A stretch of 59,658 bases of DNA from an uncultured Pelagibacteraceae bacterium (GCA_902624465.1 CACNXP010000004.1:1-59658), one strand, 5' to 3'. Positions 1 through 8,738 are shown, numbered from the stretch's first letter. Numbers and translations are program-made. The notes: generated from the letters alone by a model not told the origin.

Positions 1-2279
1 GTCAATTAGGTCCTTCAGCAGCAATTACTAAAATTAGAAAATACACATTAGATTTATATAAAGAACTTGAGAAAAAAGTTGATCATTCAGCTGGATTAAG
101 ATTGAACGGTGCTCTTTCAATAGCAGAGACAAAAGGTAGATGGCAAGAACTACAAAGACAAGCAACAACAGCACAGCTTTATGATGTTGATGTAAGAATT
201 TTAGATAAAAATCAAATTAAAAAAGATTATCCAATTGTAAATACCGATGATGTTATTGGTGGAATTTTAATGCCAGGTGATGGTGCAGCTGACCCTTCAG
301 GAGTAACTCATATGTTAGCTAAAGCAGCAAGACAAGAGGGTGCGCAAATTATTGAAAAGTCACCGGTTGAGGAAATTTTGACAAAAGATGGAAAAATTTC
401 TGGTGTAAAAGTTAATGGTCAAAGAATTGATTGTGAATATATTGTTTTAGCCTCAGGTATGTGGTCAAGACAAATAGGAAAAAAAGTTGGAGTAAGTATT
501 CCACTCTATCCAGCGGAGCATTTTTATATAATAACCGAGCCAATAGATAATTTATCAAAAACTTTACCAGTAGTGAGAGATTTTGATAATAGAACATATA
601 TTAAAGAAGATGCTGGAAAGATACTAGTCGGTATATTTGAAGGACATTCAATACCCGCCTGGGACAAAACAAACAAAGTTCCAGAAGACTTTTCTTTTGG
701 TGAATTTCAAGAAAATTTCGAACACTTTGAGCCCTATTTGGCATCAGCAATTAAAAGATTTCCAGTTTTAGAAACAGCAGGAATTAGAAAATTTTTTTCA
801 GGTCCAGAGTCTTTCACTCCTGACACAAATACATTATTAGGAGAAGTGCCAGAGGTTAAAAATTTTTTTGTATGCTGTGGTTTAAATAGTATTGGAATAG
901 GAAGCGGGGGTGGTGTTGGTAAAGTAACAGCAGAATGGCTGATGACTGGTCATATAAATGAGGATATTTTTTGTTATGATATAAAAAGATTTCAAAAGTT
1001 TCATTCGGAACTGGGATTTATAAAAAAAAGAATTACCGAGTCTTTAGGTGACTTATATGGAATGCACTGGCCATTTAAGCAACATAAGACCTCAAGAAAT
1101 ATTAAAACACTTCCTTATCATGATGATTTAAAAAGTTTTGGGGCATGCTTTGGGGTTTCTGGTGGTTATGAAAGACCAATGTGGTTTGCACTTGATGGTG
1201 AAATTTCCAACTATGAATATAGTTATAACTATCAAAATTGGTATCCATCTGCAGAGTATGAGACCAGCAATACTGTAAAAAATGTTGGTTTATTTGATCT
1301 TACACCTTTCTCAAAATTTGAAATTAAATCAGACAAGGCACATCAAGAATTACAAAGAATTTGTACAGCCAATATTAAAAAAGAAATTGGAAAATGTACT
1401 TATACTCATATGCTTAACACTGACGGAGGTATCGAGACCGACCTAACAGTAGTTTGTATTGATGATAATCATTTTAGAATTATTAGTTCAGCAGCAACAA
1501 GAGAAAGAGATAAGTTTCATATAAGAAAACATCTTGCGGACGATATTGATTTAATTGATGTAACTGATGATTATTGTGTTTTTGGTTTATTTGGGCCAAA
1601 AAGTCGAGAACTAATGAAAACATTAAGCAATAATAACTTTGATAATGAAGAATTTAAATTTGGCACCGCAAAATATATTCAAATCAATGGAATAAATATT
1701 TGGGCACAAAGATTATCTTATGTTGGTGAATTAGGTTATGAATTATATGTAAAATTTAACCAGTCAAAAAAAATATATGACTCGCTAATTGAAAAAGGCA
1801 AGGATTTTAATATTTCGAATTGTGGTATGCATGCCATGGATATTATGAGAATGGAAAGTGGATTTTTACATTGGGGTCATGATATATCACCTGAAGAAAA
1901 CCAGTATCAAGCTGGTTTATCTTTTACAATTAGTTATAAAAAAAAAATAGATTTTGTTGGTAAAAAAGCATTAGAGAAAATAAAAAATAATAAAATTAAA
2001 AGCAGATTTGTAATGTTTACACTTAAAGAAAGTAAACCAGGAGAGCCATTATTGCTTCACGATGAACCAATTTACATGGAGGATAAAATTATAGGAAGAT
2101 CAACTTCTGGAAACTATTCATTCAATTTTAAAAAAAATTTATTTTTCGGATATATTAAAAATGATTTTAAAGACGACGAACTCAACTCTAAAAATTTGTT
2201 TATTGAAGTTGAGAAAAAAAAATATCCCATATTATTTCAATTAAAGCCCCTAAAACGAACAGATTTTAAAAATTCCTGA
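1..2279 (+). CDS. Dimethylglycine/sarcosine dehydrogenase-like FAD oxidoreductase with GcvT domain (5' partial)
   Basis: The open frame enters from the window edge (first full codon at base 3) and codes 758 residues. The N-terminal Rossmann FAD motif must lie upstream, so the TTG at 102 is not a true start. The first half is a DAO-type FAD oxidoreductase (for example GDGAADPSG and ASGMWSRQIG); the second half is a GcvT-like folate-binding domain (NVGLFDLTPFSKFEI, LSYVGELGYELY). This fused architecture is that of dimethylglycine and sarcosine dehydrogenases, which demethylate glycine-betaine breakdown products and pass the one-carbon unit to tetrahydrofolate. Substrate choice between dimethylglycine and sarcosine is not readable here. 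It converges directly on the BASS gene with no gap. Confidence 0.88.
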   Translation, partial: QLGPSAAITKIRKYTLDLYKELEKKVDHSAGLRLNGALSIAETKGRWQELQRQATTAQLYDVDVRILDKNQIKKDYPIVNTDDVIGGILMPGDGAADPSGVTHMLAKAARQEGAQIIEKSPVEEILTKDGKISGVKVNGQRIDCEYIVLASGMWSRQIGKKVGVSIPLYPAEHFYIITEPIDNLSKTLPVVRDFDNRTYIKEDAGKILVGIFEGHSIPAWDKTNKVPEDFSFGEFQENFEHFEPYLASAIKRFPVLETAGIRKFFSGPESFTPDTNTLLGEVPEVKNFFVCCGLNSIGIGSGGGVGKVTAEWLMTGHINEDIFCYDIKRFQKFHSELGFIKKRITESLGDLYGMHWPFKQHKTSRNIKTLPYHDDLKSFGACFGVSGGYERPMWFALDGEISNYEYSYNYQNWYPSAEYETSNTVKNVGLFDLTPFSKFEIKSDKAHQELQRICTANIKKEIGKCTYTHMLNTDGGIETDLTVVCIDDNHFRIISSAATRERDKFHIRKHLADDIDLIDVTDDYCVFGLFGPKSRELMKTLSNNNFDNEEFKFGTAKYIQINGINIWAQRLSYVGELGYELYVKFNQSKKIYDSLIEKGKDFNISNCGMHAMDIMRMESGFLHWGHDISPEENQYQAGLSFTISYKKKIDFVGKKALEKIKNNKIKSRFVMFTLKESKPGEPLLLHDEPIYMEDKIIGRSTSGNYSFNFKKNLFFGYIKNDFKDDELNSKNLFIEVEKKKYPILFQLKPLKRTDFKNS

Positions 2280-3128
2280 TTAAGATTGATTTCTTAAAAT
2301 GTAAATAAAGATAAAACCAGTAATATACATTATTAATGCATAAGCAGCAGTAGGTATTACATACGCAACATCATTAAAAATTTGAGTTGCAACAAATACA
2401 GCCAAAGTCCCATTTTGTAGCCCACACTCTAAAGAAATACATTTCTTTTGTGGAGTTGCAGCAACGAAACTTTGAGCTATAAAGTATGCTAAAGTCATCA
2501 TTGATACATTTAAAATTAAAACAGCTATTCCAGCTTGAGCTAGATATGAGAAAATATTCTCTCTTTCTTCAATCCAAATAGCAGCAAAAACAATTATAAA
2601 TAAAAATCCAGTTATTTTGTTTACTATATTGATTTTAGAAGAAATAAAATTATCTGCTAATTTTCTTATAATCATACCCATGATAACTGGCAAAGTTACG
2701 ACTAATGCCATTTTTAATGAAATGCCTGTCATATTAATATTTTTAGAAATAACATCAACCCCCATTAAATTTGCAGAAGTAAAGACGATGAAGGGTACAG
2801 AAATTATACTTACTAAACTGCCAACTGCAGTTAAAGAAATTGATAGCGCCACATCTCCATTTGCAAATTTTGTTAAAACATTGGAAGTTACTCCTCCAGG
2901 AGCTGCAGCAATAATCATCAAACCTAAAGCTATTTCAATTGGCAACCTTAAAATTAAAACTATGATATATGCAACTATTGGTAAAAGAATTAATTGACAA
3001 ATAATTCCTATAGAAAAATCTTTTGGAGACGTTATTACTCTTTTGAAGTCTGTTAAGGTTAAACCAAGTCCAAGTCCTAACATTATTAAAGCTAATGCAA
3101 TTGGTGCAATAGACGTTACTATATCCAT
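2280..3128 (-). CDS. Bile acid:sodium symporter (BASS) family transporter
   Basis: A 282-residue hydrophobic protein with about nine predicted membrane helices. The stretch AAPGGVTSNVLTKFANGD (from about residue 75) is the signature crossover helix region of the BASS/SBF family, Na+-coupled importers of organic anions such as bile acids, pyruvate, pantoate or taurocholate-like solutes. The substrate cannot be told from sequence. The stop abuts the convergent dehydrogenase stop. The regulator at 3177-4145 lies 48 bases upstream on the same strand and may be cotranscribed. Confidence 0.88.
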   Translation of the reverse strand: MDIVTSIAPIALALIMLGLGLGLTLTDFKRVITSPKDFSIGIICQLILLPIVAYIIVLILRLPIEIALGLMIIAAAPGGVTSNVLTKFANGDVALSISLTAVGSLVSIISVPFIVFTSANLMGVDVISKNINMTGISLKMALVVTLPVIMGMIIRKLADNFISSKINIVNKITGFLFIIVFAAIWIEERENIFSYLAQAGIAVLILNVSMMTLAYFIAQSFVAATPQKKCISLECGLQNGTLAVFVATQIFNDVAYVIPTAAYALIMYITGFIFIYILRNQS

Positions 3129-3176
3129 AATTTTCCCCCAAAAAAAATATGTTTCTTTGTAACAAAAAAATTAATT

Positions 3177-4145
3177 TTAGGAAATAGTAATAAGATTGAG
3201 TATTTTGCGTAAAAATTTCGCTTTATTTCTAAATATTGCTTTTTGATAGGGTAGAACCATCTTTGTATTAAAACCAGTAAGAACATATTGCTTTTTTTCA
3301 TTCAATGTAATGTAATTATTTTTCATTAGATATTTACATTTTCTTATAACTGTTGCTCTAGGAATATTTGTCATATCCGATATTGACATGGCACTAACAC
3401 CAGACTCTGATCCTTTACCTTCAATTAAACCTTTATTAAAATTTGCATAATCCGGAGTTAAAGATTGGACATTTTTACTTTTATAGTTAAAAGCTTGATT
3501 CATAGCAATAGTCCCCCAGACATGAAAAGTAGCAACGTCCTCGAACATATCATGATAACCAATTACTATTGGGATCTGCATTCGATAAAACCATCTCCAG
3601 CAAATACTAAAGTTTTTTTTAATTGTATTTTCAATTGATTTAATATCTAGTTTTTTTGAATAAATTTTTTCGCTATTAAAAACTCCTGATACTAAATGTA
3701 TATATTTTGCAGATGATTTAACTTGCCTCTCAGGCTTGATTTGAGGAAAAATTGAACGATCAATTATAATTTGTTTTTTTTGTCTTTTTAAAACACCTAA
3801 ATCTTCAAGCTCTAAAACTTTTCGTCTTACAGTTTCTTTTGGCAATTGAAGTTTTTCACAAAGCTCAGTTATGCTAAATTTATCTATTTGAAGATTTGAT
3901 TTAGAATAAAATTGATCAAAGGTATATTGGATATTCATTTGATCATAAAACTGCAAAGTCTTTTCAACTAAAGAAATAATAATTAAGTATTTATAATGAT
4001 CTTTAAACGCTGCATAGGTATTGTTTATCCAATTCCATTGATGGACAATCCAATCTCTACCAAGCTGTTCATAATTTGCCATCATATGATCGTAAACTTG
4101 ATTATCGTTAAGAACCTTTGAAAAATCGATTTGACGTAAGCTCAT
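3177..4145 (-). CDS. Putative transcriptional regulator with two winged-helix HTH segments
   Basis: I chose the ATG at 4145 (322 residues, beginning MSLRQIDFSK). An ATG at 4295 is in frame, but it would overlap the divergent gene at 4258 and add a hydrophobic stretch unlike the rest. Two helix-turn-helix segments are visible: residues 91-121 (SITELCEKLQLPKETVRRKV followed by a LEDLGVLKRQ wing) and 251-281 (SAMSISDMTNIPRATVIRK followed by MKNNYITLNEKKQYVL). Each resembles a MarR/GntR/Crp-type wHTH in which the recognition helix precedes a beta wing. The middle (about 150-240) is aromatic-rich and unrecognised. It is probably a DNA-binding regulator with a duplicated reader; the target is unknown. 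Confidence 0.6.
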   Translation of the reverse strand: MSLRQIDFSKVLNDNQVYDHMMANYEQLGRDWIVHQWNWINNTYAAFKDHYKYLIIISLVEKTLQFYDQMNIQYTFDQFYSKSNLQIDKFSITELCEKLQLPKETVRRKVLELEDLGVLKRQKKQIIIDRSIFPQIKPERQVKSSAKYIHLVSGVFNSEKIYSKKLDIKSIENTIKKNFSICWRWFYRMQIPIVIGYHDMFEDVATFHVWGTIAMNQAFNYKSKNVQSLTPDYANFNKGLIEGKGSESGVSAMSISDMTNIPRATVIRKCKYLMKNNYITLNEKKQYVLTGFNTKMVLPYQKAIFRNKAKFLRKILNLITIS

Positions 4146-4175
4146 AATTATTAAATGATGATAAGAAACCCAAAA

Positions 4176-4236
4176 TGAACAGGTGTCAACAAAAAATTGA
4201 CCCAAATTGAACTTTAGAAAAATTGTTCGATGAACA
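4176..4236. promoter_or_regulatory. Operator-like repeats in the regulator/small-gene divergent gap
   Basis: The 112-base gap between the divergent starts at 4145 and 4258 contains the perfect palindrome TGTTC-GAT-GAACA (4224-4236), the inverted pair GTCAA/TTGAC (4185-4189 and 4197-4201) and three copies of TGAAC (4176, 4208, 4231). This is what an autoregulatory site for the adjacent wHTH protein could look like. No experimental or comparative support is available from the window. Confidence 0.3.
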
Positions 4237-4257
4237 TTTTGATGTATTAATTCTAAT

Positions 4258-4479
4258 ATGAATAATAAAGGCTTTGCAGAAACACATGCTAACATCGAGA
4301 CCCCAAATGATGTTTATGTTGCTGAAAAGCCTTTAAAAACATTAAAGAAAAGAGTCGATATCAATATCCTTAAATCAAAATTAGAAGAAACAGAGGCCAA
4401 GGAACTCAAAAAAAATATTTTCATTTTATCGTTGCTGGTAATTAGTTTGGGGTCCTTTGGAATTTATCTTTCTTTCTAA
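4258..4479 (+). CDS. Small tail-anchored membrane protein, function unknown
   Basis: A 73-residue protein with a hydrophilic, charged N-terminal part (about 1-52) and one C-terminal membrane helix (about 53-72, IFILSLLVISLGSFGIYL). It is not recognised as a named family. The stretch before the helix (VDINILKSKLEETEAKELKKN) resembles the corresponding part of the next gene (SNINVLLNRIAVNKKNENRKK), including a preceding INxL and a KK at the membrane boundary, so the two look like diverged paralogues. Topology would be N-in with a tail anchor. It is transcribed away from the wHTH regulator. Confidence 0.6.
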   Translation: MNNKGFAETHANIETPNDVYVAEKPLKTLKKRVDINILKSKLEETEAKELKKNIFILSLLVISLGSFGIYLSF

Positions 4480-4519
4480 CAAATTTGCAATAATCAATTA
4501 TACGTGATTTAATAAAGTA

Positions 4520-4726
4520 ATGAAAAATTCAGGTATTAATGTTAAAGAAAAGCTTATAGCTAGATATCTTGAAAAAGATCCACCATCAACTCAATCAAAA
4601 AGTAGCAACATAAACGTTCTTCTAAATAGAATTGCAGTTAATAAAAAAAATGAAAACAGAAAAAAATTGTATTTTTCAGCAGCTGCTTCAACAGGGTTGA
4701 TTTTATTTGGTCTAATCATTTTCTAA
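4520..4726 (+). CDS. Small tail-anchored membrane protein, paralogue of the preceding gene
   Basis: A 68-residue protein with a C-terminal membrane helix (about 49-68, YFSAAASTGLILFGLIIF). The N-terminus carries NVKEKLIARYLEKD (about 7-20), nearly the same as NVKEKLVAKYLKDG at the start of the GNAT-like protein at 39408, about 35 kb away. It lies 40 bases after the preceding gene, probably in one transcript. Function is unknown. The shared motif suggests a common localisation or interaction tag rather than an enzyme. Confidence 0.6.
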   Translation: MKNSGINVKEKLIARYLEKDPPSTQSKSSNINVLLNRIAVNKKNENRKKLYFSAAASTGLILFGLIIF

Positions 4727-4819
4727 GAAAATATTAGTTAATTTTCTCTAAATTTATAACTTTTACTTAATTAATAAATATTGAATCAAATTATTAAACT
4801 ATTATAAATCTCATCAAAA

Positions 4820-4896
4820 GGCGGGGTAGCTCAGTTGGTTAGAGCGCGGGACTCATAAGCCCGAGGTCAGTGGTTCGATCCCACTTCCCGCTACCA
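4820..4896 (+). tRNA. tRNA-Met (anticodon CAT)
   Basis: A complete 77-base cloverleaf with CCA encoded. The acceptor stem closes with G-U pairs at both ends, the D stem is GCTC/GAGC, the anticodon loop is CTCATAA and the T arm is AGTGG-TTCGATC-CCACT. The strong terminal pairing and D loop argue for elongator rather than initiator tRNA. A CAT anticodon could also be the lysidine-modified tRNA-Ile2, which cannot be excluded by eye. Positions 31 and 39 of the anticodon stem are A and G, an apparent mismatch. It sits six bases from the end of the sugar island. Confidence 0.93.
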
Positions 4897-4902
4897 TTTA
4901 TT

Positions 4903-6111
4903 TTAGCTATATCGTCGCCTAGATAAAAATTTCTTAAATACGTTGCATATGAAATTTAAATCACTCTTATTCATTCCTTGGTGACAACCAAGTAAAATTC
5001 CATTTCTCATAACGTCATCGGCAACTTTATTGCATTCTGGGTGTTTTTTATATTTTTTATTTTTCATTACTGGTTGTCTTAAAATGTTTCCAGTAAAAAT
5101 AGTTCTTGTTTGTATATTATTTTTTTCAAAAAATATCTGCATATTTTTTCTGTTAAAATAATCATTTTTTTTTAAAACTAGAGGAAAAGCTAACCAGGGA
5201 GTTTTCACACCTATATATTGCTCTGGAAGTTCAAATAAATCCTTATAATTAGAAAAAAAATTTCTCAAATATTCAAAATTTTTATTTCTTATTTTTATAT
5301 TATTTCTAAGTTTTTTTATCTGTTCTATTGCAAAAGCCGCCGACAATTCTGATGGCAAAAAATTATAACCAAGTTCTGAAAAAATATATTTACCATCATA
5401 TTCAATATTTGAGATTTTTACGTTGAACCTTTTTTTTATGCTCTCAGATTCACCAAAATTTGCAGAAGATCTACCCCAACCTCTAAGTAATTGTGCTTTT
5501 TGATATAATTTGAAATCATTAAAACAAACTATTCCTCCAGTCCCAGCTCCATTAATGATATGTGAAGCGTAAAAACTATTTGTTGTAATATCAGAAAATT
5601 TTCCTGTATTTTTTTTATTTACTGTGTAACCAATTGTATCTGCAGAGTCTTCAATTATTTTTAAGTTATATTTTTTTGCAATACGATTTATTTTTCTCCA
5701 ATCAGCAATATTTCCTATTAAATTTGGTATCATAATTGCAACTGTTTTTTTATTAATACATTTTTCTATTTGTTTGCAATCAGCTACAAATTTATTTTTA
5801 TCCACTCCGATAAAGTGGGGTTTAAGACCAAGTTGATAGATTGGAGCAACAGTTGTAGAAAAAGTTAAATTTGGAGTGATTATCTCCGAATTTTTTTTAA
5901 AATTAAATGAGGCCAAAGCTAATAAATTAGCAGATGACCCAGAATTAACCATTAAACCATATTTTTTTCCAAATATTTTACTAACATTTTTTTCTAAAGC
6001 TTTAACGTTTGGTCCATCAACTAAAGATAAACTATTATTCTTGAGTACTTTTGTTACCGCATTAATTTCTTTTGTGTTATAGACCGCTTTACCGTAGTAT
6101 ATTTTTTTCAT
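4903..6111 (-). CDS. DegT/DnrJ/EryC1-fold PLP enzyme, probable NDP-4-keto-6-deoxyhexose 3-dehydratase type
   Basis: 402 residues of the sugar aminotransferase fold: NSGSSANL (56-63) for cofactor phosphate, EDSADT (154-159) with the Asp that contacts the pyridine nitrogen, then SFYASHIINGAGTGG (179-193). The residue that is Lys in aminotransferases of this family is His184. His here is the hallmark of 3-dehydratases such as ColD and RfbH/E1, which keep PMP free to remove the C3 hydroxyl. LLRGWGRSS (208-216) and KYIFSELGYN (241-250) also resemble RfbH-type enzymes, but the cysteines that bind the E1 [2Fe-2S] cluster are absent at this place. It is the last gene of the minus-strand sugar island. 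Confidence 0.75.
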   Translation of the reverse strand: MKKIYYGKAVYNTKEINAVTKVLKNNSLSLVDGPNVKALEKNVSKIFGKKYGLMVNSGSSANLLALASFNFKKNSEIITPNLTFSTTVAPIYQLGLKPHFIGVDKNKFVADCKQIEKCINKKTVAIMIPNLIGNIADWRKINRIAKKYNLKIIEDSADTIGYTVNKKNTGKFSDITTNSFYASHIINGAGTGGIVCFNDFKLYQKAQLLRGWGRSSANFGESESIKKRFNVKISNIEYDGKYIFSELGYNFLPSELSAAFAIEQIKKLRNNIKIRNKNFEYLRNFFSNYKDLFELPEQYIGVKTPWLAFPLVLKKNDYFNRKNMQIFFEKNNIQTRTIFTGNILRQPVMKNKKYKKHPECNKVADDVMRNGILLGCHQGMNKSDLNFICNVFKKFLSRRRYS

Positions 6112-6641
6112 ATGTGCTTATATTTTTTTAGAAAATCTTTAAAAGTTATATTTAATTTGTCTTTTTTTGAAATCAAAGGTTTTTTTATTGGTAATTTAAG
6201 ATTTAAATTTTTGTCATTCCAGATAATTCCTTTTTCATGATTTTTAGCTCTATAAGTTGAATTTTGGAAATATACTAAATTGAATTTATTTAAAGTAAAA
6301 TATCCATGAGCAAACCCTTTTGGTATGAATATAGATTTTCTGTTTTTTTCTGATAATACAGTCTTAAATATTTTACCAAAGGTTTTTGAATTTTTTCTAA
6401 GATCTAGGCATAAATCAATAATGCTCCCCTCTAAGACACTAACGAACTTTTCTTGTTGATTTATTGACTGAAAATGAAAGCCTCTAAAAACATATTTTTT
6501 GGATTTTGCAAAATAATGAAATATCAGGTCTTTATTAAAATTTTTTTTTTTAAAAATTTCTCTTAAATATCCCCTCTTATCATTATAAAGGTTTGATTTA
6601 AATAGTTTTAAGCCATTAAATTTAGTATCAATTATTATCAT
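6108..6641 (-). CDS. dTDP-4-dehydrorhamnose 3,5-epimerase-like cupin (RmlC family), copy 1
   Basis: 177 residues with the RmlC cupin pattern: an NDKRGYLREIF start, FRGFHFQ with the catalytic-type His56, IFIPKGFAHGYF, and a C-terminal GIIWND block. RmlC enzymes epimerise C3 and/or C5 of dTDP-4-keto-6-deoxyglucose. It overlaps the neighbouring genes by 4 bases (downstream) and 14 bases (upstream), so translation is probably coupled. It differs clearly from the second RmlC at 8735, so the two may act at different carbons or on different intermediates. A sugar 3,4-ketoisomerase is less likely because the RGxHFQ motif is intact. Confidence 0.82.
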   Translation of the reverse strand: MIIIDTKFNGLKLFKSNLYNDKRGYLREIFKKKNFNKDLIFHYFAKSKKYVFRGFHFQSINQQEKFVSVLEGSIIDLCLDLRKNSKTFGKIFKTVLSEKNRKSIFIPKGFAHGYFTLNKFNLVYFQNSTYRAKNHEKGIIWNDKNLNLKLPIKKPLISKKDKLNITFKDFLKKYKHI

Positions 6642-7512
6642 TAAGATATTTAATTAAATCATTTTCAATTTCAAAATTTTGTTTCCAATGTGGTAATGAG
6701 GTAATTTTTTTTTGAATTTTTTTTTCAATCTTTTTATTTAAGACTTTCAATTTTACTTTATTATCAATTTTGGTATTAATTTTTTTAATCAATCTAACCA
6801 TATTTGTAAACTTGCTTGATTTTATAATGTAATTTCCAGGTTTAATTTTCTTTGTTAAAAATACTTTTATAGCCTGATTTACATCTTTTACATTTAAAAG
6901 ATTCAATTCAAGTTTATTTGATGAAATTTTTACACTTTTTTTTTGTCTGTGATTTTCTAAAATTGTATGTATTATTTTTTTTCTTTTGTCATTTTCACCA
7001 TAAATATCATGCAAAAACAAATTATAAAATTTTGTATTTTTAAATGAAACTTCATAGAACTTGAGTATATCTAAAAAGCCTTTTTTTGTGGCCGCATAAA
7101 GGTTTAAAGGTAAATAATTTTCAGAATTTTTATGAATCATCACGGATGAAATATTAATATATTTTTTTAATTTCTTTTTTGGATATGCTTCTAATACAGA
7201 TGTTGTAAATAGAATATTCGAATTTATCAAATCAATCATATCCTTAAAATTATGACTTCTTAAATATTTAGATGCTAAATTTATAATTGAATTTACTTTT
7301 AATTTAGACAATTTTTTTTTTAATTCTTTTACATTGTTAATGAAAATTGGTTTATAGTTTTTATAATTTTTCTTTAAAGATTTTGCCAATGCTTTATTTT
7401 TTTTACTATTATTTAAAATTACAAAAACTTGATATTTATTATTGAGAAGGTTAATGGTTAAACTTTTTCCGATAAATCCTGATGAGCCAGTTAATAAAAT
7501 TTTGTTATCCAT
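6628..7512 (-). CDS. NAD(P)-dependent extended SDR (sugar-nucleotide ketoreductase/epimerase-like)
   Basis: The start is taken at the ATG of 7512 (294 residues). It gives MDNKILLTGSSGFIG at once and overlaps the upstream stop as TAATG; an ATG at 7548 would add 12 non-conserved residues. It has the nucleotide motif GSSGFIG and a Tyr-x3-Lys catalytic pair (LYAATKKGF). There is no RmlD in the cluster, so this SDR is the best candidate for the final C4 keto-reduction of the deoxysugar. The C-terminal third is short and Lys-rich, and its substrate specificity is unknown. Confidence 0.75.
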   Translation of the reverse strand: MDNKILLTGSSGFIGKSLTINLLNNKYQVFVILNNSKKNKALAKSLKKNYKNYKPIFINNVKELKKKLSKLKVNSIINLASKYLRSHNFKDMIDLINSNILFTTSVLEAYPKKKLKKYINISSVMIHKNSENYLPLNLYAATKKGFLDILKFYEVSFKNTKFYNLFLHDIYGENDKRKKIIHTILENHRQKKSVKISSNKLELNLLNVKDVNQAIKVFLTKKIKPGNYIIKSSKFTNMVRLIKKINTKIDNKVKLKVLNKKIEKKIQKKITSLPHWKQNFEIENDLIKYLNDNN

Positions 7513-8738
7513 TATACAATCTTTAATTTTGGAACTGGAATAATCCATTTACCATGTTGTTTTGAATAATGTTTTTCTTTTGATAAAATTTCTTTTTTAT
7601 GGTTCCATGCAAATAATACACAATAATCACTGAAAGTCTTTTTGAATTTTTTTGAGTCTTCTATTTTGATAAGACTTTTTCCAGGTGTAAATTTTCCTAT
7701 TTTTGTCGGAGTATTGTCAAAAATTTTGTCAATCAATTTAAAATTGATGTCACAAAAGTTTAAGATAGTAGTACTCTTTGCTGGTGCACCATAACCAACA
7801 ATTATTTTGTTTCTTTTTTTTAATTTTGATAATATTGATTTTAATTCTCCCCTTAAAGTGACTATTCGTTTTTGAAATTTTTTAAAAGTTGACAATTTAT
7901 TTAATCCAATTCTTTTTTCTAATTTCATTTGTGAAATAACTCTAGAGCTAATTTTTTTCTTATTTCTTTTTGCTATAAAATATCTTGAACAACCTCCATG
8001 AAGATTGTTGTTTTCAATATCATAAATTTCCATACCATATTTTTTAAACAAATAGCTCATAGAACTTAATGACCAAATATACATATGCTCTGCATATATT
8101 TGGTCATATGCATTTTTTTTTAACATTTCCTTTAAAGATGGATCTTCAGTGATAATTATTCCATCATCTTTTATTAATTCACACATACCTTTAACAACAC
8201 TGTTTATATTTTCAATATGATGCATGGTATTGGTGCTTACTATTACGTCAGCTTGACCGTATTTTAGTTTTATTTTTTTTGCAGTTTTAATATTAAAGAA
8301 ATCATTTAATGAATTTATCCCTTTAGATTTTGCGATTTCACAAACATTTTTAGATGCATCCACACCCAGATGATTAATCTTTTTTTTTGCAATATTTTTC
8401 AAAAAAATTCCATCATTAGAACCAATTTCAACTACAAATGATTTGGTATTTAGTTTTGATTTTTTTATAATTTTTTTTGACAATTTATTCCAATGTTTTT
8501 TCATTACACTGGATGTCGATGCAAGATAAGCATAATTATTATTAAACATCATTTTTGCTTTAGGAATTTTGATTAATTGAAAAGTGAAGCAAGTATTACA
8601 GAATCCAGCTTCCATATTATAAAAATACTGTTTGTTGAATTGGTTTTTCTTTAAAAAAGAATTAGCAATTGGCATTTTACCAAAAGACATAAAACTTTTT
8701 ATTTTCTTATGACAGACCCTACATTTGTTGTGTTTCAA
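7512..8738 (-). CDS. NDP-hexose C-methyltransferase (TylCIII/NovU type)
   Basis: 408 residues with the three-part layout of sugar C-methyltransferases: an N-terminal zinc-binding domain with Cys6, Cys9, Cys47 and Cys50; a class I SAM domain (VEIGSNDG, 103-110); and a C-terminal domain with VGYGAPAKSTT and ILFAWN-like elements. The central YDQIYAEHMYIWS and NNLHGGCSR segments match the active-site region of the family, which methylates a carbon next to the keto group of dTDP-4-keto sugars, usually C3. Its presence predicts a branched-chain deoxysugar. It overlaps both neighbours by 1-4 bases. Confidence 0.85.
   Translation of the reverse strand: MKHNKCRVCHKKIKSFMSFGKMPIANSFLKKNQFNKQYFYNMEAGFCNTCFTFQLIKIPKAKMMFNNNYAYLASTSSVMKKHWNKLSKKIIKKSKLNTKSFVVEIGSNDGIFLKNIAKKKINHLGVDASKNVCEIAKSKGINSLNDFFNIKTAKKIKLKYGQADVIVSTNTMHHIENINSVVKGMCELIKDDGIIITEDPSLKEMLKKNAYDQIYAEHMYIWSLSSMSYLFKKYGMEIYDIENNNLHGGCSRYFIAKRNKKKISSRVISQMKLEKRIGLNKLSTFKKFQKRIVTLRGELKSILSKLKKRNKIIVGYGAPAKSTTILNFCDINFKLIDKIFDNTPTKIGKFTPGKSLIKIEDSKKFKKTFSDYCVLFAWNHKKEILSKEKHYSKQHGKWIIPVPKLKIV

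Noticed and set aside
2617-2997. 126-residue plus-strand frame inside the BASS gene
   Set aside because: It is antisense to a clearly conserved transporter; composition reflects the complementary hydrophobic codons.
4146-4295. Upstream extension of the wHTH regulator to an ATG at 4295
   Set aside because: It would overlap the divergent small gene and the operator-like region and adds a hydrophobic segment unlike a regulator start; the ATG at 4145 fits better.
4726-4747. AGAAAAT/ATTTTCT hairpin after the second small membrane gene
   Set aside because: Seven A/T-dominated pairs in AT-rich DNA without a clear T-run; too weak to call a terminator.
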